The notes under the pieces: generated by a model | The model's database searches: none | Told to the model about the DNA's origin: nothing | Seen by the model: only the letters and a program-made list of their open reading frames with translations | Translations under genes and position numbers: made by a program | In this document: piece by piece, positions 1 to 5,063 of the stretch | How positions within the stretch are numbered: the first letter of the stretch is position 1 | How the letters are laid out: every line of letters begins with the position of its first letter | Assembly (NCBI GenBank): GCA_003660865.1 | Contig: QMVA01000084.1 | Location: 1-6,503, forward strand | Length of the DNA: 6,503 nucleotides | Origin: Candidatus Nanohalarchaeota archaeon | GTDB lineage: Archaea; EX4484-52; B79-G9 | Direction: 5' to 3'

Positions 1-13
1 CCCCAAAAGAAAA

Positions 14-22
14 CTTAATATA
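14..22 (+). promoter_or_regulatory. TATA box of the galT-like gene
   Basis: The sequence CTTAATATA is centred about 29 nt upstream of the ATG at 47, preceded by an A-rich stretch that could serve as BRE. In archaea initiation occurs about 25-27 nt past the TATA centre, so the transcript would begin at or next to the start codon (leaderless). No Shine-Dalgarno sequence lies before the ATG, in keeping with this. Confidence 0.6.
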
Positions 23-46
23 CACCCTACACCAAATAATCAGTCT

Positions 47-1012
47 ATGAATGAACTGCGCAAAGACTATCTTACAGACAAATGGGTAATAATCGCATCC
101 GTGCGCGCAAAGCGCCCCCACGACTTCAAAACCCCGAAAGAGGAGAACAATGCAGCTAACTGCTTTTTCTGCCCCGGCAAAGAGTACACAACACCTCCGG
201 AGATATACAGAGTAGAAAAAGACTCAAAATGGATTATAAGAGTCATCCCAAACAAATTCCCGGCAGTAATACCCTATGGCGTATCAGAAATAAAGACAGA
301 CAACTCATTCTACACATATGCAAGCGCATACGGGCGCCATGAAATCGTAATTGAGACAAACGAGCATGGAAGAGAAATCGAAGACCTGCCCGTAGATCAC
401 ATAAAAAAAATACTCCGGACATTCATATTTAGAATAGACGAACTCATGAAAGACCCCCTAATCGACTATGTCTCAGTATTCAAAAACAAAGGCAAAAGCG
501 CAGGTGCATCAATAGCACATACCCACAGCCAGATAATCGCATACAACAACATCCCATCAGCAATAAAGAACGAGCTTGAATCATCATATAGATACTATGT
601 CCTCAACAAAAAATGCGCATTCTGTGACATAATAAGCAAAGAAAAAAACAGTCATCGCCGCGTACTCAAAACAAAACACACAATCGCATTCACACCCTAC
701 GCCTCAAGATTCCCCTTTGAGATATGGCTATTTCCAAAAAGGCACGTCGCAGGCATCGGCGAACTCAACGAAGACGAACTCCTCGACTTCTCCGCATCAC
801 TAAAAAAAATACTCACAAAACTAAAAGAAATAGGAAACGTACCCTACAACATACTATTCCATTCAATGACAGACAAATCCGCAAACTTCCATTTCCACAT
901 AGAGATCCTGCCGCGCCTCACTGTCTGGGCCGGATTCGAACTTGAGACCGGGACCATAATAAACCCCGTGTCCCCTGAGGACGCAGCAAAATTCTACAGA
1001 AACGAAATGTAG
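47..1012 (+). CDS. galT: Galactose-1-phosphate uridylyltransferase-like protein (GalT, HIT superfamily)
   Basis: A 321-aa protein with the two-domain GalT architecture. Seen: a first Cys pair C39-x2-C42 near the N-terminus, GRHEIVIET with H98, the active-site block SIAHTHSQ with H158-T-H160-S-Q162, a second Cys pair C190-x2-C193 at the start of domain 2, and H272 plus FHFH (H282, H284) near the end. It closes with the GFELETGTIINPVSPEDAA block typical of archaeal and bacterial short GalTs. Known from E. coli GalT: C52, C55, H115 and H164 bind zinc, the second His of HPHxQ forms the uridylyl-enzyme intermediate, and C-terminal histidines bind iron. By alignment, H160 is the predicted nucleophile. 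The cytoplasmic enzyme would exchange UMP between UDP-glucose and galactose-1-phosphate (Leloir pathway, sugar-nucleotide supply for glycans). Thr replaces the usual Pro of HPH. Family assignment is firm, but substrate is not: related proteins are ADP-glucose phosphorylases. No other galactose gene is in view. Confidence 0.87.
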   Translation: MNELRKDYLTDKWVIIASVRAKRPHDFKTPKEENNAANCFFCPGKEYTTPPEIYRVEKDSKWIIRVIPNKFPAVIPYGVSEIKTDNSFYTYASAYGRHEIVIETNEHGREIEDLPVDHIKKILRTFIFRIDELMKDPLIDYVSVFKNKGKSAGASIAHTHSQIIAYNNIPSAIKNELESSYRYYVLNKKCAFCDIISKEKNSHRRVLKTKHTIAFTPYASRFPFEIWLFPKRHVAGIGELNEDELLDFSASLKKILTKLKEIGNVPYNILFHSMTDKSANFHFHIEILPRLTVWAGFELETGTIINPVSPEDAAKFYRNEM

Positions 1013-1032
1013 ACCCACGGCGCACACCAAAA

Positions 1033-1042
1033 CTTTAATAAT
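1033..1042 (+). promoter_or_regulatory. TATA box of the large archaeosortase gene
   Basis: CTTTAATAAT, preceded by an A-rich stretch, is centred about 28 nt before the ATG at 1065. This predicts a leaderless transcript separate from galT, whose stop is about 20 nt upstream of the box. Confidence 0.6.
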
Positions 1043-1064
1043 TTACTGCTGAATCATATACTCC

Positions 1065-2015
1065 ATGAAACCGACAAACATCCAGTACCTTGCAATAATC
1101 CTCCTCCTTGGCGCATTCCTCTACCTATTCGAAATATTCTATCATGGCTTTGTCCACAGTGACTTCAACAAAGTACAGATCATACTCACATTCACAACAT
1201 TCCTTCTCGCATCCGCATTCCTCTTCGCACACGAAATAATAGACAAAAAAATCAAAAAAAAAGACATGAAAGGCTTCACATCATTTTTCATCCTGTCAAT
1301 ACTCTTCCTCTTCCTCATATTCTACACAAGAACCATGAACCCTCAAATCCCATTATTCTTCGCAAGCCTGTATTTTCTCACAGCAGTGGCACTTAATCTG
1401 AAGCCAATACAGGCCATAATCTCAAAAAAAATAAATCTCAAATCCCCCATGATACTCTTCTCACTGCGCTTCTTCATAATCCTCGGTCTCATGATACTTC
1501 CTGCATCAGCATACGAATATCACACCGCAGGCGCCATTGACTTTCGGTTCCACTCCATAGCATCGCCCATGATAAAGTTGATCACCCCCTGCGTACAGCA
1601 AATACTGTTATTGACCGGCCATTCGACAAACGCAATCCCAAAAGAAGGAGGGACCACACTCATCCTGCAAGACAAAACCTACAGCGTCTTCATCGGCATA
1701 TTATGCTCCGGGCTCACATCCCTCTCAGTCTTCATCGCCGCATTTCTGGCACTTGTATGGGACATGAAAACCACTATGCCAAGAAAAGCAGCAATACTCA
1801 TCATCGGTATATCAGGCACAATACTATCAAACATACTAAGAATCAGCACCCTATTTCTTGTAGGCCTGTACTTCGGAAACGAAGCAATGACATTCATGCA
1901 CACCCACCTTGGATGGATACTATACTTCATCTGGATAACACTCTTCTGGTTTGCAGCATTCCGTATAGCAGCGCCAAAAAACCCACAAAAAAACAGGACA
2001 AGACCCAAACCATAA
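1065..2015 (+). CDS. Archaeosortase/exosortase-family transpeptidase, large form
   Basis: A 316-aa polytopic membrane protein with roughly eight hydrophobic segments (about 7-25, 38-56, 71-88, 95-110, 130-148, 207-231, 241-268, 284-302). The C-terminal half shows the exosortase fold signature: a short extracytoplasmic beta stretch (GTTLILQDKTYSVFIG), then the catalytic-Cys motif ILCSGLTSL with C214, a conserved Arg in SNILRIS (R259), and His in FMHTHLGW (H279 is four residues before G283, as in the family; H281 is the alternative). Known: exosortases and archaeosortases use Cys, Arg and His to cut C-terminal sorting signals of surface proteins and, for ArtA of Haloferax, to transfer them to lipid. 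The four extra N-terminal helices distinguish it from the compact paralogue at 3583-4257. The tail after the last helix is Lys/Arg/Pro-rich and probably cytoplasmic. It has its own promoter and no obvious substrate next to it. The subfamily (ArtA, B, C and so on) cannot be assigned by eye. Confidence 0.85.
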   Translation: MKPTNIQYLAIILLLGAFLYLFEIFYHGFVHSDFNKVQIILTFTTFLLASAFLFAHEIIDKKIKKKDMKGFTSFFILSILFLFLIFYTRTMNPQIPLFFASLYFLTAVALNLKPIQAIISKKINLKSPMILFSLRFFIILGLMILPASAYEYHTAGAIDFRFHSIASPMIKLITPCVQQILLLTGHSTNAIPKEGGTTLILQDKTYSVFIGILCSGLTSLSVFIAAFLALVWDMKTTMPRKAAILIIGISGTILSNILRISTLFLVGLYFGNEAMTFMHTHLGWILYFIWITLFWFAAFRIAAPKNPQKNRTRPKP

Positions 2016-2029
2016 ATTCATCCGCAACC

Positions 2030-2037
2030 CTTAAAAG
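2030..2037 (+). promoter_or_regulatory. TATA-like box of the HD-domain nuclease gene
   Basis: CTTAAAAG is centred about 28-29 nt before the ATG at 2062. It is weaker than the other boxes but has the same spacing, and no ribosome binding site is evident, so a leaderless start is the simplest reading. Confidence 0.45.
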
Positions 2038-2061
2038 ATTTCCTCCCGATAACTCGTTACT

Positions 2062-3021
2062 ATGGACCACAAATTCATAAAAGACTTCAAATCAGGCGAG
2101 CAGATACACTCAAAATTCGCAGTAAAATTCAAAAAGCCACCCAGAGAATACGCAAAAGGATACCGCTTTGACATAAGAGGCGCAGACAAGACACAAGAAA
2201 TAACAATAACATACTGGGGCGACCGCAGCGCAGACGCAATAAAAAGACTCTACGAATCCTTCAGCACAGGTGATGTAATTGAGATAACCGGTACTGTCGG
2301 CGAATACCATGACCAGTTGCAAATATCCCTGAACAACCCCCAGCACATACGAAAGTGCACACGCGCAGAATACAACATAGAAGACTTCGTACCCCACACA
2401 GAAAACGACATAGAGCAGATGTACGCCCAACTCACCCAGTACATCGCATCAGTAAATGACCCCCACATGAAAGCTCTGCTCGACTCATTCTTCAAAGACC
2501 CTCAATTCATAGATGCATTTAAAGCAACCCCTGCATCAATGCACATCCACTCAAACTACATCGGCGGTCTCCTGGAGCACACACTGGCAGTCACAAAAAT
2601 CGTTGATGCCCTTGCATCAGTCCACCCGCGCCTTGATCGGAACCTCGCATTGACAGGCGCAATACTCCACGATATAGGAAAGCTAAAAGAATTCACAACC
2701 ACAACAAGCATAGATATCTCAGAAGAGGGCATGCTGCGGGGCCATGTAGTAATCGGCGAGCAGATGGTCCTGGACAAGATTAAACAGATTGAAGGCTTCC
2801 CGACAACGCTTAAGCTGAAAATCGCGCACATGATGCTCTCCCACCACAAGGAACTCGAATGGGGCGCCCCGAAAAAACCGCAATTCGCAGAAGCAGTAGC
2901 AATCCACTATGCTGACGACGTCGATGCCAAACTCTACCAGTTCATAACCCTTAAAGAAAACGCAAAAACAGAAGACCTGTGGACATGGGACAAGCGCATC
3001 GGGCATGTATTTTTGAAATGA
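2062..3021 (+). CDS. OB-fold plus HD-domain 3'-5' exoribonuclease, YhaM-like
   Basis: A 319-aa soluble protein with two domains. Residues about 15-98 look like an OB-fold nucleic-acid-binding module (tRNA_anti type): ITITYWGD, then GDVIEITGTVGEYHDQLQIS. Residues about 135-315 form an HD metal phosphohydrolase domain: HIHSNYIGGLLEHTL (H173), ILHDIGK (H203-D204), GHVVIGEQM (H228), LSHHKELEWG (H261, H262) and HYADDVDAK (D285 or D286). The order OB then HD, the GGLLEHT block and the roughly 315-aa length match Bacillus YhaM/CBF1, a Mn-dependent 3'-5' exonuclease acting on RNA and single-stranded DNA. Expected role is cytoplasmic RNA turnover or trimming; the metal-binding residues all appear present. 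An HD enzyme acting on nucleotides is an alternative, but the N-terminal OB fold argues for a polymer substrate. It converges with the Cys-rich membrane gene at 3042, leaving a 20-nt gap. Confidence 0.85.
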   Translation: MDHKFIKDFKSGEQIHSKFAVKFKKPPREYAKGYRFDIRGADKTQEITITYWGDRSADAIKRLYESFSTGDVIEITGTVGEYHDQLQISLNNPQHIRKCTRAEYNIEDFVPHTENDIEQMYAQLTQYIASVNDPHMKALLDSFFKDPQFIDAFKATPASMHIHSNYIGGLLEHTLAVTKIVDALASVHPRLDRNLALTGAILHDIGKLKEFTTTTSIDISEEGMLRGHVVIGEQMVLDKIKQIEGFPTTLKLKIAHMMLSHHKELEWGAPKKPQFAEAVAIHYADDVDAKLYQFITLKENAKTEDLWTWDKRIGHVFLK

Positions 3022-3030
3022 ATGCATAAT

Positions 3031-3040
3031 ATTTTTAGTT
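3031..3040 (+). terminator. Possible T-rich terminator after the HD nuclease gene
   Basis: ATTTTTAGTT, with five consecutive T, lies about 10 nt past the stop at 3021, in the 20-nt gap between two convergent genes. Archaeal termination often needs only a T tract on the coding strand. No hairpin is visible and the tract is short. Confidence 0.3.
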
Positions 3041-3041
3041 C

Positions 3042-3575
3042 TTAAGATTTGCGTTTCATAGCCTGACCTAAAAAATCATCTTCCGGGTTGTATCTTACAC
3101 TACATTTTCCATTTTCGCAAACCGCAGACCTACCCATGCAATCCAGATTACCCCCAAAAAAGCCAATCTGAATATATTTGTTAGTAACGGCAATATTTCT
3201 GTCACAATCATAATGGCAATCAGAATCATTATCGCAAGAAAGACCAATCGTATTATTCCAGTTGTCAATCCCATACATTATTCCCATTGAGAGGACCGAG
3301 ACACTAACAAAATAAAGAACAGCACCTATAATCCACATTTTACTTTTGCTAATATAACATGCAAAAAAATATCCTAAAAATAGCAATATGCTAATCACGG
3401 TTAAAGGATATTTAAACAACAGCAGAAGTACATAATAATAACTTAAATAAAGAGGCATAAATGCCGTTGAAATTAGAGATGTTGAAATAAAGAATACCAA
3501 TATGTTTAGAAAAAGAAGCAAAAAAGTAATTCGTATTTTTCTTTCATCAGGCTTAAAATACTCTTTCAATTTCAT
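3042..3575 (-). CDS. Membrane protein with Cys-rich extracytoplasmic domain, function unknown
   Basis: A 177-aa protein. The N-terminal 100 residues are strongly hydrophobic, with three to four membrane segments (about 15-37, 41-55, 57-77, 80-101). The rest is a soluble domain with six cysteines: C114, C120, C124, C146, C153 and C158, in a pattern starting SCDNDSDC and ending AVCENGKC. An even number of Cys with this spacing suggests three disulfides outside the cell. I have seen similar C-x-N/S-DSDC ... C-x-NGKC modules in many predicted secreted proteins of DPANN-like archaea, where their function is not known. It is the last gene of the leftward cluster, 7 nt after the archaeosortase stop at 3583, but it also has a TATA box of its own inside that gene's tail. 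Its upstream half is AT-rich and lacks the C-over-G bias seen elsewhere in the window, hinting at a different history. I do not assign a function. Confidence 0.72.
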   Translation of the reverse strand: MKLKEYFKPDERKIRITFLLLFLNILVFFISTSLISTAFMPLYLSYYYVLLLLFKYPLTVISILLFLGYFFACYISKSKMWIIGAVLYFVSVSVLSMGIMYGIDNWNNTIGLSCDNDSDCHYDCDRNIAVTNKYIQIGFFGGNLDCMGRSAVCENGKCSVRYNPEDDFLGQAMKRKS

Positions 3576-3582
3576 GTGATAT

Positions 3583-4257
3583 TTATGTATGCTGCTTATT
3601 ATAAATATTATGTTGGAATGTGTGTCTTATTTTCTTCTTTTTGCTCTGAAGATGCGGGTTTTCTTTGGAGTTCTGATTTTCCCCACCGACATCTGCGACC
3701 TTCTCAAGCCACACCCACCATATCACAATCACGAGCGCGATCAACCCCCCCTGCCAGAGCACACTATGAATAAAATCAAACCACTCATACCCAAAAACAA
3801 TAGAAAGATATATCGACGTAAAAATCCGAAACACATTCCCCGCATAAATCAGCGGCAGAGCCGCAAGAACACCAATCATCCGCCTGCTGAGCGCAACCTT
3901 TCGAACAGCAAACATAAGCCCGGATACTGCCATAAAAGACTTCCAGCCCACACAATCCTTGATGATCTCAATAGTCCACACAAAAGAGTTGCAATCCACA
4001 AGCAAAAACACATCCACAACCTCATAAGGCACACCTGCAAGAGACAGCAGAAAAGCCACAGAACTAACAGTAGCAACCTGCAAAACATGCGCATCAAAAT
4101 TAAGCCACAACAGCACATGCAAAGGAATCGCAAGAATCAGGAACCGCACCAAAAATACCAAAATATCCCATAACTTCTTCTGACCGGAACTGAACCTGCA
4201 AACCAGACCACGCTCAAACGCATCCCACTGCATCTCAATGCGCCCTAAAACAGACAT
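3583..4257 (-). CDS. Compact archaeosortase/exosortase-family protein
   Basis: A 224-aa membrane protein with about five hydrophobic segments (31-52, 58-76, 104-119, 126-155, 166-183). The catalytic triad of the exosortase/archaeosortase family is visible: C102 in IIKDCVGWKSF, R144 in AGNVFRIF and H164 in FDFIHSVLWQGG. The segment before the Cys (VDVFLLVDCNSFVWTIEIIKDC) fits the extracytoplasmic beta stretch of the fold. DCVGWKS is the form found in short archaeosortases, distinct from the CSGL form of the paralogue at 1065-2015. Predicted role: cysteine transpeptidase or protease that processes a C-terminal sorting signal at the outer membrane face. The candidate substrate is encoded two genes upstream (4411-4962). 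A purine-rich stretch (GGTTGATGGAG) ends 2 nt before the ATG and may act as ribosome binding site. After the last helix comes an unusually long basic tail (187-224, with KKKK), encoded by AT-rich DNA; this may be a replaced or extended C-terminus. Confidence 0.82.
   Translation of the reverse strand: MSVLGRIEMQWDAFERGLVCRFSSGQKKLWDILVFLVRFLILAIPLHVLLWLNFDAHVLQVATVSSVAFLLSLAGVPYEVVDVFLLVDCNSFVWTIEIIKDCVGWKSFMAVSGLMFAVRKVALSRRMIGVLAALPLIYAGNVFRIFTSIYLSIVFGYEWFDFIHSVLWQGGLIALVIVIWWVWLEKVADVGGENQNSKENPHLQSKKKKIRHTFQHNIYNKQHT
3598..3605 (-). promoter_or_regulatory. TATA box of the Cys-rich membrane gene
   Basis: On the minus strand this reads TTTATAAT, centred about 27 nt before the start codon at 3575, the same spacing as the other promoters in the window. 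It lies within the last codons of the archaeosortase gene, so the membrane gene may be transcribed independently as well as by read-through. Confidence 0.5.
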
Positions 4258-4291
4258 AACTCCATCAACCTGAAATCAACAAAGAACTACA

Positions 4292-4405
4292 TCAACTTGC
4301 AATATACATCTTCTGCCCGCAGCACACAGGGTGGTGAAACAGCTCGCCATCCTGCTTTTCAACCTTCTTCTCAGCTCCGCATATCTTACACTTAAACTTT
4401 TCCAT
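4292..4405 (-). CDS. 37-aa desulforedoxin/rubredoxin-like metal-knuckle protein
   Basis: A small gene of 37 codons ending in TGA. The protein has a KCKICGAE knuckle (C6, C9) and a HHPVCCGQKM knuckle (C28, C29). C-x2-C followed after 15-18 residues by CCG-x-x-M is the signature of desulforedoxin and of the N-terminal domain of some superoxide reductases, where four Cys bind one iron; in archaea similar mini-proteins may hold zinc. His24 and His25 are extra possible ligands. The start is supported by its position 5 nt after the stop of the secreted-protein gene and by AGGGAGATGA immediately upstream (4411-4420), the only clear Shine-Dalgarno-like sequence in the cluster. The archaeosortase starts 34 nt downstream, so the three genes probably form one transcript. 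It would be cytoplasmic. A role in electron transfer, thiol chemistry or nucleic-acid binding cannot be chosen from sequence alone. Confidence 0.78.
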   Translation of the reverse strand: MEKFKCKICGAEKKVEKQDGELFHHPVCCGQKMYIAS

Positions 4406-4410
4406 ATTTA

Positions 4411-4962
4411 TCATCTCCCTTCCATAGATTTACATCTATTTATTTTATATCCCCTGCTTAATAAAACTATCGTTGCAGCGACAAGAGCCAAAAAAACACC
4501 AGATGCACCAAGCCCGGGAGAATTGGAAAACAATCCCTTTCCTGGACGGTTAATAACCCTGACCTCAATCGAATCATACTTGTTACTGGCATCACTTCCA
4601 TCCGGTCCCACAATCAGTTCATAATTCCCTGTCTTGCCGCCAAAAACATTAACAATAAGAGTTCTTTCCTCATGCGCTCCAAGCGTAATCTTCTTCTGAA
4701 CTCTTCCGCTCCCGTACCTGTAATTTTCAAACCAGACCCAGTATCGAAATCCCGTATCCGTGGAACCGATATACAAATTATACGTTGCATTGGCATCCGC
4801 CGCATTCTTAACTTTCAGTCCGACCTGCTCAGTACTACCAAGTTCCATAATACTTGAATTCTCATCGAAAATCGCGACAACCCTGCTGCTCTGGCAATAT
4901 CCTATAGGTGTAAGCAGAATAATCATCATCCCAACAGAAATAATAAACTCTACAACCTGCAT
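4411..4962 (-). CDS. Secreted beta-sandwich protein with C-terminal archaeosortase-type sorting signal
   Basis: With the start at 4962 the protein has 183 aa. Residues 1-22 form a hydrophobic signal peptide (MQVVEFIISVGMMIILL...). Residues about 25-140 are beta-rich, with alternating hydrophobics and an Ig-like or CARDB-like look (MELGSTEQVGLKVKN ... ERTLIVNVFGGKTGNYELIV ... YDSIEVRVINR). Two N-glycosylation sequons are present: NSS at 35 and NAT at 58. The C-terminus is tripartite: SPGLGA at 148-153, a hydrophobic helix (about 153-169), then R170, K173, R176 and K178. This resembles PGF-CTERM and related archaeosortase signals, with Leu for Phe. Inferred: a surface protein cleaved near SPGLG and anchored by the archaeosortase encoded downstream at 3583-4257. 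An alternative ATG at 5016 adds 18 residues including polar YSRNDKY, giving a worse signal peptide; a TATA box at 4986-4993 sits 27 nt before 4962 and would place transcription start inside that extension. No enzymatic motif is recognised. Confidence 0.75.
   Translation of the reverse strand: MQVVEFIISVGMMIILLTPIGYCQSSRVVAIFDENSSIMELGSTEQVGLKVKNAADANATYNLYIGSTDTGFRYWVWFENYRYGSGRVQKKITLGAHEERTLIVNVFGGKTGNYELIVGPDGSDASNKYDSIEVRVINRPGKGLFSNSPGLGASGVFLALVAATIVLLSRGYKINRCKSMEGR
4453..4521 (-). other. Candidate C-terminal sorting signal (SPGLG motif, helix, basic cluster)
   Basis: This stretch encodes, in order, SPGLGA, a 17-residue hydrophobic helix (GVFLALVAATIVLLS) and the first Arg of a basic cluster. 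This is the three-part layout recognised by exosortases, archaeosortases and, convergently, sortases. The protein continues only 13 residues beyond, as expected for such signals. Confidence 0.65.
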
Positions 4963-4985
4963 AACAACATATTTGTCATTCCTAC

Positions 4986-4993
4986 TATAAAAA
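4986..4993 (-). promoter_or_regulatory. TATA box of the leftward archaeosortase cluster
   Basis: The minus strand reads TTTTTATAG with an A-rich stretch upstream, centred about 27 nt before the ATG at 4962. This is the spacing of leaderless archaeal genes and is the main reason for choosing 4962 over 5016 as start of the first gene. Confidence 0.5.
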
Positions 4994-5014
4994 TTTACTG
5001 TCCACAAAACCAAC

Positions 5015-5025
5015 ATTTAAATAAT
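5015..5025 (+). promoter_or_regulatory. TATA box of pus10
   Basis: ATTTAAATAAT is centred about 44 nt before the pus10 ATG, so the transcript would carry a short leader of roughly 18 nt. The leader contains TGTGAT (5055-5060), a weak match to the archaeal GGTGAT Shine-Dalgarno sequence, 3 nt before the ATG. pus10 thus seems to differ from the leaderless genes around it. The box is nearly symmetrical and could also fire leftward. Confidence 0.45.
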
Positions 5026-5063
5026 TTCCCTGCACCCAATTCAATACAGACAAATGTGATAAC

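Noticed and set aside
1679..2080. Open frames on both strands overlapping the 3' part of the large archaeosortase
   Set aside because: They are out-of-frame shadows of the region encoding C214, R259 and H279, with no conserved motif of their own.
3589..4173. A 194-codon open frame on the + strand opposite the compact archaeosortase
   Set aside because: The product is low-complexity (His, Asn, Lys, Pro-rich) with no domain, and it arises from the C- and A-rich + strand. The minus-strand frame has the full archaeosortase triad and membrane helices.
4331..4624. A 97-codon open frame on the + strand over the substrate and desulforedoxin genes
   Set aside because: It overlaps two better-supported minus-strand genes, one with Cys knuckles plus RBS and one with a signal peptide and sorting tail. 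Its own product has no recognisable features.
4894..4896. Cys next to the signal peptide end of the secreted protein as a lipoprotein lipobox Cys
   Set aside because: The preceding residues are IGY. A lipobox needs a small residue (Gly, Ala or Ser) just before the Cys, so lipidation there is unlikely.
4411..5016. Start codon at 5016 for the secreted protein
   Set aside because: It places polar, charged residues (YSRNDKY) inside the signal region and abuts its only other TATA-like box. The ATG at 4962 has a TATA box at the proper distance and gives a clean signal peptide.
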